From: Smallanthus sonchifolius
Taxonomy: Eukaryota > Streptophyta > Magnoliopsida > Asterales > Asteraceae
DNA: 64,000 bases
NCBI GenBank assembly: GCA_023525975.1
Contig: CM042018.1
Location: forward strand, 72,981,001-73,045,000
Direction of reading: 5' to 3'
The position numbers and the translations under genes were made by a program. Each line of letters starts with the position of its first letter. Position 1 is the first letter of the stretch. The notes below the pieces were generated by a model. That model made no database searches. It was not told the origin of the DNA and saw only the letters and a list, made by a program, of their open reading frames with translations. Below are positions 1 to 10,687 of the stretch, piece by piece.

Positions 1-208
1 TGATTACCGCAAACACATACATGATAAATGGATACATAAACAATTTTAAAATTTTACATTACAAAAATGTAATCAGAGTTTACAAAAAGTTAAGATTTCA
101 CAAATATGACTCAATTTAATGAGTTATACAGGGGAAATCCTCCTTGTGTAGTATCCATCGTGCATGCATGTAATCTATATTGCTAACCTTGAAATCACGT
201 TCAGTTAC

Positions 209-704
209 CTGAAAAACATACTTAAAATCGTCAACACAAGGTTGGTGAGTTCACAGGTTTAATCAAATAGTTCTTTGTAAACTTCGATTGTTCATAAATA
301 GTTCAGTTGTATGTGATAAACAAAATAAGAATTGTTGACCCATTTGTAAACTAGCTAGGAATACAAATAATATGTTCATACATGAGGCGTAACCAAACCA
401 TGACAATTGTACATGCCCCTAATTTCGTTATCCGGTTCTATGCGGCCATAAATCCTCCAGGTTGTGGTTAGAGCGACTAACCATGACCGGGAGACGTCAC
501 TCTCCATAGTACTATTCATAGGACCCTATGCTACAGTTAATGGTTACTACGTTGTTCCAGGGGACTTTAGCGGCCTCAACTCGTTGTTCTCATCTCATGT
601 AAACATAAAAGTCGTGCCTTATTCTCTTGTTATCCCATAAAATAGTTGTAAGTATGTTTTTCCCCCAAATATAGAAAACAGTAAAAAGGGGCCGTGAAAC
701 TCAC
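209..704 (-). other. Candidate intron inside LTR A with paired ends
   Basis: On the minus strand the donor is AAG|GTGAGTTTCAC (705 downward) and the acceptor is GTATGTTTTTCAG|GTAA (ending at 209), giving a 496 nt intron. About 40 nt before the acceptor, GTGAACTCACC (254-244) is complementary to the donor GGTGAGTTTCAC with one bulged T. The same arrangement occurs in six other LTR families in this window. Splicing is inferred. Confidence 0.5.
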
Positions 705-933
705 CTTGAGTTTGTGTATACTTGTATGATACTTGTTGTAGTCAAACTTGACTATTCGTACCCTAAATACCAAAGGGTAAATTGTGTTAAGACCGATCGT
801 CTTATATTTGCAAATTGTTCACCGACTTTGTAAATCTGGTTGCTTTTGTTTAAAATATCTTCTTAAATTTTCAACACTTGTTTTGTTATAAAAATAGATC
901 TTAGTTACTGCCCAAAAGGGGACTGACACAGGT

Positions 934-1195
934 ATCGAAACTACCTAGTTTCGATTAGGCAATTGAGTATCGAAACTGCCTAGTTTCGATTGAGTAGATG
1001 GTTATCGAAACTACCTAGTTTCGCTCGAGTAGTTGGGTATCGAAACAACCTAGTTTCGATTGAGTAGTTGTTATCGAAACTACCTAGTTTCGATTGAGTA
1101 AAAGGTATCGAAACTACCTAGTTTCGATTGATCAACAGGTATCGAAACTCCTAGTTTCGATTGAGTTAACTGGTATCGAAACTTCTAGTTTCGAT
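934..1195. repeat. Array of eight 22-bp palindromes in LTR A
   Basis: There are eight units starting near 934, 969, 1004, 1039, 1073, 1107, 1141 and 1174, so the period is 33-35 bp. The typical unit has arms ATCGAAACTA and TAGTTTCGAT around CC. The two last units lack one base at the centre and the third has one arm mismatch (TTTCGCT). Spacers such as TGAGTAG are loosely conserved. Each arm holds a CpG. LTR W at 61454-61822 carries the same palindrome family. Confidence 0.95.
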
Positions 1196-1910
1196 TACTG
1201 GACTTCTGTTTGACAGAATTAGTCCTGCATATTTATGTTTTAAAACTTGAATTTGACACACTTTTCTTGTTATCTTACTTGCGATTTGAACATTTTGTAT
1301 GCTTAGATACGGTTTTAAAGAAAATAAAGTGGATAGTATTGAGTTTTTACCTTAAAACCGAGATGAAGATGATGAAAGAAAACAGAGAATGATCTTGGTT
1401 CTTCTGTAAAATTTCCTTTAGAAACACTTGAAATCTTCTTAAAACACCGAATGATGGTAGTTTTTGTCTTAAAACTTGGCTTCGATTTAGAGAGAAATGG
1501 GAAGATTTTCGTAAGAAAATGAGTGCTAATAAAGTTTGTGAGAGTTTTGAGTGAAAGGGGTATGGTTTTGTTTGAGTTTTCTCAGTTAAGGTATGGGACA
1601 AGTGAAAAAGGGGAATGGTTTTCTCTGGCTTCGGCCGAGAAAGTCAAGAAAAATGATTTGAGTGTTAATAATTAGTTTTAAGTATTAGTTTATTATTATT
1701 TAGAGTTTCAAATGGGTAATTAAATTCGGTTTATACTGGTATGTGCACCGGTAACTCCCAGAATTACCAAAAATTTAAAATGAGACCATGTACGGTCTTT
1801 GTTAGACCTTAATGTCCTTGTTTGTGAAATTAAATAAATCACAAAAATAATTATAACGTAAACTTGTTTAATACATGTACGGATATTGACCTGAAATGTC
1901 GGGTGTCACA

Positions 1911-2460
1911 TAAGCCTTATGTTAACCCAAATGTGGTTAAACCTCATGATATACCAAAGGGTAATTCAAAATCTGAGGTTAGGCTTTCTAGACCTCAAAG
2001 TCGGAGGAGAGACAGAAGATTTAGAAAACTTTTAGAACATCTAGAGTTTTCATAATCTAAACATTTTTCAATTGAACAAGAATGTTCAAACACTTCACAT
2101 TTTAAGCAAAAAGAACTTAATGAACAAAAGTATGTTTAGAAATCTAAAGTTTCTGTTTCTGACTCGTCGGAACAATCTCCGAAAATCGATGAGAGATTCG
2201 ATTGTGAATGGAGTGAGGTTTATTATTTTGATACAAATGGACGACCCATGACTACCATGGCTTGGGTCCCAATTTCAAATTAATGTTTCTTGTTAGATGT
2301 GCAGGATTAACCAAGAGGGACTATTAATACCATTTTGGTTGTTAATAGTGGTTGTTCATAGCACATGACAATGAATGACATCTGCAAGAGTAAAGAGTTG
2401 TTAATAACTGGAAATCTATTTGATTCAACGACTTGATGCTCAAGGGGGAGAATATGTCAC
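1911..2460 (+). pseudogene. Copia-1 gag C-terminus / protease fragment
   Basis: An open stretch to 2052 contains RLSRPQSRRRDRRFRKL, the basic motif also present in the large Sirevirus (LSRPQRRRRNKRLRKL). Near 2210-2278 comes YYFDTNGRPMTTMAWVP, equivalent to YFEKDGRPKTTMAWVS there. At about 2340-2372 the protease core reads VNSGCS, stop, HMT: the catalytic Asp of the usual DSGCS motif is Asn and a stop follows. The frame then dissolves. It would have encoded the end of the nucleocapsid region and the aspartic protease of a gag-pol polyprotein; it cannot do so now. Confidence 0.75.
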
Positions 2461-4321
2461 ACATAATGTTTTGGAAAGAGTTTTACAAAGTCCAAATGAT
2501 AACCTGATACTTAGGATGACAATGGTGAGCATAAAGTCATTGATGCAACCATTTGACTAGTTGAGGGGGAGTCTACAGGACAGGGGGAGTACAGAACTGT
2601 GTTGGTGACAAAGGCAAAGACATTCAATAACTGTGTTGGTGACAAAGGCAAAGACATTCAATTACAGGATTACATCGGTTTGAGTTTTTAATTGATTGAA
2701 TTACTTAATCCCAAGTAACCAAGTAAAATTTTTTTCATAAAATGTTTTCATGGAAGGTTTATTTTCATTTGTTTTACTTTCTTTCATAAAGATTTTGAAA
2801 AATCCAAACAAATTGAAAAAGAAAAAATCGACATTACTTAAAGTTAAAGAAGAGATGATAGTACATCAGTAGATGTTCTTTCACACATGACCTTAGATTG
2901 ACTGGTTGGTGCTTTATGTTAATATATCTAAATTATATGTTTTGATTTAAACTTCAGAGACTACACAAATAGGAAATGATAGTGTTGTGTATGCATATAA
3001 TTTGAATTGTTAGTAAACTAAAAGCGTCACTGAACCATTAGTAGTGTGAAAACATAATTGCATATGTTACAACTGTGATTTGAACCCATTTTATGCCTGG
3101 GTGTGTGTGTTAAAAGATCACTATCAGATAAAGAATATTAGCTTTTTATAAATATTTTCCTATGAGATCAGTTTCGGGTTATGTCCTTAGCAATATTCGT
3201 TCGATTTGCTTCAGTACCCATGTCCCGAAAAGCATGCAATTCGAAGTATAATCAAGATATGTACTTGACAACATCTGTCAAACATATACTAGCCCTTGGA
3301 TCATATTGATAAATCATCTTTACTGATTCCATTGAATTCAAAATCCAGATAACAGTTGGATCCACGTACCTAAATCTTATGATTCCACATATATAATCCA
3401 AAACATTGAATCATTCGATTTTGAATCTCATTGATTCCTATACAATCCAATTTGGATTCTGCTATTCATGTGCTAAGTGATGTCTCCTCATTCTGGAAAT
3501 TCGGATAATATTTAGTAAAATCTTATATGTCTTGAAGAAAGTGCATTTACTTTCTGTTGGCATACTAGTGGTTGTATTTCATACTTAAATGGTGCCTTAA
3601 CTCACAAGAAAGTGGGAATGAGATGCTTTAGTTTCAAATCTTATAATATTGACAATTTGAATTTGTGTGTCATAGCCTGATCCTATTTTCTTTGAATGTT
3701 TATCGCGTATCATAACATGCAATATGAAAGTCTTGAAAAGATAGAGTGTGAAAATCTTGAAAGATATTGGTTTGATTGGTCAAGGCTTGAAAGAATGACA
3801 TAGGATATCATTTGATATTATATGGATTTTATATCCAAGATATGTGATTGATATATCATATATACTGATATGATCTTCTTACTCGTGATGTTCGACCAAA
3901 AAGATGTGATTTTGTATTTTACATTTCAGTTTATGTAGAGAAAAACCAAAAATATTTTGTCTTTCTTATGTTTGAAAAACCAAAAAGTTTTTATTTTTCC
4001 AGCTTCCATGGAAATCTTAAATGTTGGTTATTCTTGATTGTTCTCCTTTGTAAAAACTGAATATTGCAGACAGAAGTTGACAAGGGGTCCTTCTCCCAAG
4101 TTTTCTTCTAGAAATAAATAGAGAAAGTGCAGATGAACAAGACGAAGACTACAACTTGTTTGATGATATATGAAGACGGATGACAATCTTCTAAAGCTGT
4201 TGTCAAGGGGGAGTCTGTTGGAGCATATTCTGGTGACAACGAGCTTGAAGATATCATGTCTTAGTCTTAGAATCTTTGACTTATAATTGATAGAATTGTT
4301 AGCAAAAGTTAAAGGGGAGTC
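2438..4321 (+). other. Copia-1 non-coding block with repeated polypurine tracts
   Basis: No gene is seen. Polypurine-tract-like runs occur at 2438-2450 (AAGGGGGAG), 2560-2572 and 2580-2588 (two AGGGGGAG copies), 4205-4216 and 4310-4319. The copy at 4205 is followed by TGTTGGAGCATA, resembling the start of the true LTR (TGTTAGGACAT). A direct duplication of about 33 bp (GTGTTGGTGACAAAGGCAAA) lies near 2598-2660. About 2845-3480 is homologous to the non-coding region 40150-40765 (reverse complement) of the large Sirevirus. Multiplied polypurine tracts and conserved non-coding blocks are known Sirevirus traits. Confidence 0.7.
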
Positions 4322-4374
4322 TGTTAGGACATGTTTTGTAACTGTTGATAAAATTCTGTGTAAGTTCATAGAGA

Positions 4375-4495
4375 GGTGAACTTAACAAGTTCGCCTTCTT
4401 TATCAGAAGCGAACTTGTTAAGTTCGCTTAGCCTATTAGAGGCGAACTTAATAAGTTCGCCTAAGCATTTTTTAGGGGAACTTCTTAAGTTCGCC
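4375..4495. repeat. Four 21-bp palindromes (9-3-9) just upstream of the LTR TATA box
   Basis: Units lie at 4375-4395, 4408-4428, 4441-4461 and 4475-4495 (period 33-34 bp). Each is two 9-bp arms around 3 bp, for example AGCGAACTT, GTT, AAGTTCGCT and GGCGAACTT, AAT, AAGTTCGCC. The outermost pair changes from A-T to G-C between units on both sides together. The last unit ends 18 bp before the TATA box. Confidence 0.95.
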
Positions 4496-4513
4496 TAATT
4501 CATATCAGATGTC

Positions 4514-4521
4514 TATATATA
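4514..4521 (+). promoter_or_regulatory. TATA box of copia-1 LTR
   Basis: TATATATA follows the palindrome array by 18 bp in the LTR U3, at a spacing typical of a plant Pol II core promoter. Confidence 0.65.
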
Positions 4522-4708
4522 GATGTTTACAGAGTCAGCAGTAAAAACTTGAACAGAGCGTAGAACAGAAGTGATCTAATTGTCTGATTGAGTCTGTAAA
4601 CTCTATGATTGTTGGAATACAAGCTTGAATGTTATTTACGTGATTGTTTCTATTGTCTTTTGTGTATACAATTGTTGATTCGGTTGGATTCCGCACTCCG
4701 CGTTAACA

Positions 4709-5112
4709 ATACGTCTTATCACGAGAACGATCCATAGAAGAGCCATGTGGACCTACAAAAGCAATGTAAAACATACCTGGAACTTCGTTCCCAATGATTT
4801 TCCTCACCAAATCAAGTGCGAATCCCTGCAAAACATGACACAAAAAAACACACAAAACGAAAAACGCAGAAAATGACACATACTCAAACCAAGTAATGCA
4901 CACAAACTCTACATCCCGGGCACTTGCCCGAGACTCAAACAAGCCTATAAGGAGGCTTCTCCCTGATCCTAACCGGAACCGCCTTCATCCTACGCGGTCT
5001 ACCGGTCGTCCATAGCCAACTACTATCAACTAGCCTCAACCATCTACCCAAATCAGTCCACCAGCACTTAAACCTACCAGGTCTAAAAATAACCTGGTTC
5101 ACCCCAGCAAAC
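4709..5112 (-). other. Unassigned 3' segment of the Athila-like element
   Basis: On the minus strand 5111-4935 is open for about 58 codons (starting FAGVNQVIFRPG, ending KPPYRLV) without a family I recognise. Next, about 4830-4780, a segment reads like an exon: TTTTGCAG, then GGATTCGCACTTGATTTG coding GFALDLVRKIIGNEVP, then a donor GTATGTTTTA, and a second acceptor-like GTAG ahead of PHGSSMDRSRDK. It may be part of the element or captured sequence; the splice sites are by eye only. Confidence 0.3.
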
Positions 5113-5149
5113 TGTCACACCTAAATTTCCCCACACTTTGGGTTTGCAC

Positions 5150-6000
5150 TACCCTCAAACTAGATGAATATCTCAAAGCGCGGGTTCTCTTACGGGGCGG
5201 CCTAGACCTAGGGGTTTTAAAACTAGGGGTCGGCTCAGCAGTTATCCCCTCAGAATGAACCATGGGAAAGGACATGGGCTCAACTTGTGATATCATTAAG
5301 TGTGTGGCCTCTAACCTCTCATCCGAATCTTCATGATCCTCTAAATTCTCCACTGTGGATGTGTCACAGATTATCAACCCAACCTGTGCTAGTATCTCAC
5401 TTAAACTGCAATCATCACTATCAGCACCTAAAAACGGGGACCCTACTTGTTTCTTTTCAAATTCATCAAGCCAATCCGGAGGGTCCTCTATCATTCTTCT
5501 TTCATCCCTATCAACAACATTCACTACTGGATTAGAGTCCCGATGTTCATCCATGAAGGCATCAATCATGTACACGGAGTGGCTCTTCTCGCCAACATCC
5601 TTCACAGACTTTGTAGCATCGAATGTGATCGACTCATCCCCCACACGAAGTGTGAGTTACCATCAAAGACATCGATCATTGCTTTGGCGGTACGTAGGAA
5701 CGGGTGTCCTAGGATGAGTGGGACTCTATCATCTACATCCATGTCCAGGATGACAAAATACATGGGGAAGAAAAATTTGCCTACTTTTACTAGAAGATTC
5801 TCCATAATTCCCCATGGATACTTAACTGAGCGGTCAGCCAAGGATATGCTCATGCACGTAGACTGCGGTTCACCTAGGTCTAGCTGTTTATAGACAGAAT
5901 ATGGCATCAGATTAATGCTAGCACCCAGGTAAGCCAACGCATGGTTTAAGGGCAAATCGCCAAGCACACATGGGATCATGAAACGACCCAAATCTGCCAC
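5150..6000 (-). pseudogene. Athila-like protease and downstream linker
   Basis: The retroviral-type aspartic protease region runs from about 6000 to 5602: LGASINLMPYSVYKQLDLGE, then DRVPLILGHPFLRTAKAMID. In this family the active site normally reads DLGAS; here it is YLGAS, so the catalytic Asp is Tyr and the enzyme is dead. A second frame (5644-5099) continues with an acidic linker (YMIDAFMDEH, WLDEFEKKQ) that normally precedes RT, ending in a basic stretch PPRKRTRALR. A frameshift separates the two. Residues typical of RT do not follow inside the window. Confidence 0.8.
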
Positions 6001-6012
6001 TTTCTCTTGCAG

Positions 6013-7548
6013 TTAGTTCTGAATCACAGCAGAACATTTCTCACTAAGTGAGACTTTAGAAATCCCCTCTAGCTTCTTCTTATTCGAAAGAAGATCTTTG
6101 AGGAACTTTTCATACTTTGGCATGTGCTGGAGGACCTCTATAAATGGGAGATTGACCTTAAGTTGTTTGAACATATCAAGGAATTGACCGTATTCTCTAG
6201 CGTGTTTATGAGGCAACACGCAAGCTGGGTAGGGAACACAACTCAGGTCAATCTCGGGGGACTTCATCTCCACCCTCTTCTTCTTCTCTGCCTTCTCGAC
6301 AGGCATCTCCATCTCTATCTCCTGATCCACCGGCTCTCCCTCTTCCACCGGTGGGCTTTCCTTCTCTTCTACTCTTCTGCTCCTAGTCGACACAGCATTC
6401 ACTGAGGTTTCTGGTCCCGTTACTTCAGCTGATTCGGGCTCCTCTAACATCCTAGTACCGATCTCAGCAAATCAAGCTCTCCAAACTCTCTTCTTCACCT
6501 CTTCAGGCAAAGGGATGCCATAGTTAGCGTTGTGGGAGACTTTCTCCGCTACTCTCTCCTCCTCTCTATGACTCACGACAGACACGGCCATCACTGAAGC
6601 ATTAGGTCCTGAAGATGGACCTCCTTGTTTATCCTTCAAGTTCTTCGCGATGTCTCCTGTCGTGCGTTGCAAGTCCTGAAATGCCGACTGATGATTCTTC
6701 AATAATGTTTCGTGGGCATCCGGTCTTTGTCGAGCGTCTCTGTCCTGCTGGACTAAGTGGGCAAGAATCTGTGTCTGATTCTCTATCATCTCTTCAATCT
6801 TCCTTGTGCTGACATTGCTTCCCGAACTCGCTCTTGCTTCAGCTCCTCCATACTGATTCTGGCGACATTAAACCCAGGTGGGTTGTTTCCAGATCTCCAT
6901 CCCGAGCCAAAAGAATTATTATAGTTGTTGTACCCTCGGTTCTGGTTCTGGTTGCTAGCAAAACTCACCTACTCTTGATGATTGACAGGGCAATCTCTGG
7001 TTTCGTGTCCTCCCCTTCGCACCTCAAACCTAAGAGCACTGAGCTTCATCTCCTTGATCTCATTAGCCATAGCTGCGAGTGCAGCAGCCACGCTAGTATC
7101 AGGAGTGACCTGATGCACACCTCTAGGAGAAGAGGTGGATGCTCTAGCACTAGGAATGGAAGTCTAGTAGATGGCTGTTGTTGTTTCGCCAGAGCGAAGC
7201 TCTCGAACATCTCTTCACACTCGGCTGGCTCCAGTTTGTCCATGATATGGACTCCCACATCAGTGTTGAACATTTTCTGCTTCTCAAAGGTGAGGCCATT
7301 ATAGAACTTCTCCATAATTGCCCAGTCAGAAAGACCATGCTTGGGGCATCGGCTCAACAGCGCGTTGAACCTCTCCCAAGCCATGTGATAAGGCTCGTCA
7401 GGATCCACCCGGAAGGAGTGGATCTGGTCCCGAAGGCGAGCGGCCCTGGAAGGTGGATAGTACTTCTTGAAGAACTTGGCTTGAAGATCCTCCCATGTGG
7501 TGACAGAGTTGTCTCGGAGAGTGTCAAGCCAAGTGGATGCACGCCCAG
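6013..7548 (-). pseudogene. Athila-like gag, C-terminal and central part
   Basis: From 7548 downward: STWLDTLRDNSVTTWEDLQ, KFFKKYYPPSRAARLRDQI, then DPDEPYHMAWERFNALLSRC and KFYNGLTFEKQKMFNTDVG (retrotrans_gag domain, 7548-7150). A low-complexity Asn/Gly segment (NQNQNRGYNNYNNSFGSG, about 6950-6890) and a long charged stretch with EKKKRVEMKSPEIDLSCVPY (6450-6013) follow in different frames, with stops at 6969 and 6471. Gag proteins form the particle; this copy is broken by frameshifts and by solo LTR Z between 7549 and 10067. Confidence 0.85.
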
Positions 7549-10067
7549 TGTCACACCCCGAAATATGGAAAACAGTGAAAGGGGTCGTGAACTCACCTTA
7601 GAGTACGTCAAACAAGCTAGCAAAGTAAAATCCCAAATGAACACCGACCTAATGATTCCCTAAACATAAAGGGACATTTTAATGGTCGAACTGATAAGTT
7701 TATGTACAAGTTGTTCACCCAACCTACTAGACTTTAGAAAATATTTTATTAACTTGAAAATCGTTAATTTTGACGACATGTTGTTGACTGTGACTTCGGT
7801 TAAATTTATATTTTATAAGCATGAATACAATTTTAAATATTTAATTCAACATGCATACAAAATTGTTATTAGTAATACATAAGTACCACATATACGCATA
7901 AGAATCATATTTAAAGTCATTAACATGTAAGTTAGCAAAATAAACCATGCATATAGGGGTTTCTAATATTAAATATATAAATATGTGACACATTAAAATA
8001 CTTTTATTTAACCAAGTTAAAAAATATTTTAATCATATAAACATGTTCATGCAATTTATGTCACAATTTACTTAAATATAACAAGTTCTTGTATTTTCGG
8101 GCGTCCTATGCGTCAAGAATTTGTATATAAATACACGAATAACTTCATGATTATGTTATATACTTTAAAATATGTATTTGTGTTAAAAAATATGGCTAAA
8201 TTTTCCGGCCAAAATTCGTTTTCAACGTAACGTCTCTTATAAGCCGGAATTCGTCGATTTGCCGGCTTTTCTGGTCTAAAATACAACCACGATTGAACCA
8301 TTTCTTTATTAATTAATTTTTATACTTAAAATATAAGTTTTCCTTCAAAACTTACTGTTCAAACCTGATCCAAGTTTGATTTATGCGAAACTCAAATTTT
8401 AAAGCCGAAATACGTCGTTTCGGATTACATTTTGTGCGTAAACCCCATTTATAAATTTGTCCAATTTTCAAGTTCATAATTTTATGTAAAAATGATTATT
8501 TTTATAGTAAAATATAATTATAAAAACTATATTTGTCCAGCTCTTAACATAGCTTAATTAAACTCGTTTTTATTTACCCGAAATCACCGTTTTCGAGTAA
8601 AACCGACAATTTATTATAACTAGACTTTGTCATTTTTATATAATTATTTTTATACCTTTATTTAGTCATTATTATACCTTTCTAGAGCAGGTCATAAAAT
8701 CACTTTTTGTATTTAGTCAAGTATGATTATCCTCTTTCATTATTACAGCTTTATACACATAATTAATGCACATATGCACATACATATTGACACATGATTC
8801 TCACATGCATGCATGCATATATATATATATACGATATATATACATATATTTATATATATACCTGAGTTTTAAATATCTATTTGTATTTTATATTTTATGA
8901 TCATCCATTTAAAGATTCATAAATGCATGTAAAGATCTAACAAAATCAAACATTTTAAGAACTCCATAAATATATACCCATACACATGACTCATATGACT
9001 CACACACCACCATAAAAACCATTTATATCTTCATTTTCTTTTCAAAAAGGCTCGGTTGTTTAAAAACAGAAATCAAATCCATTTGATTAGATAAACAACT
9101 TGTGAAATCGTGCTTAGATCATACATGCAGATGTAAAGGAATGGTGTTCATACCCTAGATGAACACTCAAGAAGATGAAAATCTTGGTGGGTTTTCTTGA
9201 GTAAATCCTCCACAACAAGGTAGAACTTCGAATCCAAGCTTGAAATCACTTAAATCGTCATCAAGGAAGTTGGATTGAGGCTTGATTTCTTTAGGATGAA
9301 AGAAAAATAGAGATGGTAGAGGGTCGTGAGGTGATTTCGGCCAAAGAGAGGGAGAAGAGAGAAGGAGGGTGGAGTGTGAATGGGGAAATGAAAGAGTTGT
9401 GGGAAATGAAAGATGTTGGGATTTAAATATATCATTAAAGATCTTTTAAGAGATTTTTGTAATCATTGGGTGGGTAGCCCTAGTGGATTTCAAAAATCTA
9501 AGGGTGGGGGTACCTACCCACTTATTTTTATAAAATACCCCATTATTTGTTGAGTCTTGCACTTTTTCTGATTTAAATTGCGTTTTATTTATTCGTTTAA
9601 CACCGATTAACTTTTATGAAATAATTATTTATTCACTTGTGTATTATAATGTTCAGCAAATATCAATATTATTGGGTGTTAGACAGTGTCTCCATATTTA
9701 GGACGGCGTAACGTCTAAAACGAATGAAAGTTCCGGATGCCTTCCGGCAAAAACCACGAGCTTTGGTTTTTAATTGAATTAATATTATTTTCACTTATAA
9801 TATATTATTTTATGCTAAAGCAAGCATACTAACAAATTTTTGGATTTTTAAAATTAACCGGGTCGTCACCAACGCTCGTTCTGGAAATTTTATTGCAACG
9901 CGACACGTTAATTCTATAATGAACTAAATGCAATCCTATGCATTATACGGGCTTGCTAGACTTTTTAAGTGACTTAATTAAATAATAATTAAGCATAATG
10001 ACGCATAAAATAATGTATCAAATATAATTATAGTACGAATTATGACCTGGAAAAGTCGAGTGTCACA
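7549..10067 (-). mobile_element. Solo LTR Z in Athila-like gag
   Basis: The insert starts TGTCACACCCCG and ends GAGTGTCACA. The gag frame resumes on the other side, and the flanks CCCAG (7544-7548) and CCTAG (10068-10072) form a 5-bp target duplication with one mismatch. It reads on the minus strand: the motif GGTGAGTTCACGACCCC (7597 downward) matches the splice-donor block of the other chromovirus LTRs but lies only about 48 bp from the LTR end, so the acceptor half and about 700 bp are missing. The rest is AT-rich and non-coding, with a (TA)n run near 8815-8865. Confidence 0.8.
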
Positions 10068-10400
10068 CCTAGAGAGCGAGAATGGGAAAAGACGCAAATA
10101 CATAGCGTCCTTAGACATACCCGTGATATTGAAGGTATCACATATACGCACGAAACAGGACAGGTGTCCGGGTGCATCCACATCCTCGAGGCCATGAAAT
10201 TGAGTGGCATGAGTGATCGTCCTCATGACATGTGATGTGATCTACCAAGTATTGGTATTAGGAATACCGGGGCGGGATATCGAAGATCTCGCCCTGGTGA
10301 CCCAGTCACTGCCCTCTGGTGCACGATACGCCTCGCTGGTGGGTCAGCGTCGCCCATGATAGGAAATGGAATTGGGCTAGTAGAACGTACCTGGGATTTG
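10068..10400 (-). pseudogene. Athila-like gag N-terminus
   Basis: On the minus strand 10226-10068 reads ATQFHGLEDVDAPGHLSCF, then ICDTFNITGMSKDAMYLRLF, the usual start of the Athila gag domain, continuing across solo LTR Z at 7548. A likely start codon is at 10357-10355 in another frame (MGDADPPARRI), so at least one frameshift lies between 10355 and 10226. This is capsid protein, inactive. Confidence 0.8.
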
Positions 10401-10661
10401 TATAGCTCTTTTAAACACTCCTGGAAGTCGCGGGTGCGCTCGTGCAGCTCTCGTTCGGGCTCTGGAAAAGCTACGTGTATTGTGCATAAACAGAAAGACT
10501 CTAGAAGGAAAGAGACAAAGACTCAAATATAGAAAGACTCGATTCTAAATTAGACACACAAATAGCACGTAGGACAAGCAAACACATAAGACTCAAAAGA
10601 AAAAAAAATAAACCAAAAATCAAACAAAGAACTAGTCAAAGTTAATATTGCTATTGCCAAG

Positions 10662-10681
10662 TGTCCCCGACAACGGCGTCA
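10662..10681 (-). promoter_or_regulatory. Primer-binding site (Asp-tRNA type) of the Athila-like element
   Basis: On the minus strand TGACGCCGTTGTCGGGGACA lies 6 bp inside the LTR end. It is one or two changes from the TGGCGCCGTTGCCGGGGA site that is complementary to the 3' end of Asp-tRNA and typical of Athila/Tat elements. Confidence 0.85.
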
Positions 10682-10687
10682 AAAACT

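Larger units (their letters stand above)
1..1910 (-). mobile_element. LTR A: end of a chromovirus-type LTR, left part outside window
   Basis: The segment ends at GGGTGTCACA (1901-1910), the terminal motif seen at other LTR ends here, and abuts a copia gag-like sequence at 1911. On the minus strand the order is U3 (1910 downward), a palindrome array (1195-934), then the splice-donor motif GGTGAGTTTCAC (705-694), a CCCC/GGGG hairpin and an acceptor TTTTTCAG (about 209), matching the layout of the other chromovirus LTRs. Solo or full-length status and the target duplication cannot be decided because the left end is missing. The right flank is TAAGC. No coding sequence is seen. Confidence 0.7.
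1911..4708 (+). mobile_element. Copia-1: deleted Sirevirus-like Ty1/copia element, 3' part
   Basis: Plus-strand remnant with a degraded gag end and protease start (1911-2460), a long non-coding block with several polypurine-tract copies (2438-4320) and a 3' LTR (4322-4708). Integrase, RT and RNase H are absent, so an internal deletion joined the protease region to the 3' non-coding region. The coding remnant matches, motif by motif, the region at 44279-44776 of the large Sirevirus. LTR A interrupts it at 1910/1911. The base after the LTR starts ATACG, the candidate target duplication, whose partner lies outside the window. Confidence 0.8.
4322..4708 (+). mobile_element. Copia-1 3' LTR (387 bp)
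   Basis: The LTR starts TGTTAGGAC just after the purine run AAAGGGGAGTC and ends CGCGTTAACA, giving TGTTA/TAACA terminal inverted repeats. U3 holds a palindrome array (4375-4495) and a TATA box (TATATATA, 4514-4521), so a transcription start near 4550 is expected. Confidence 0.85.

Noticed and set aside
934..1195. CRISPR-like array of direct repeats with spacers
   Set aside because: Units are palindromes with partly conserved spacers inside a plant LTR; no cas genes and a eukaryotic context.
8815..8865. (TA)n runs here and at 21977, 27708, 48828, 55204, 56253
   Set aside because: Ordinary microsatellite tracts in AT-rich LTR DNA; noted only as landmarks.
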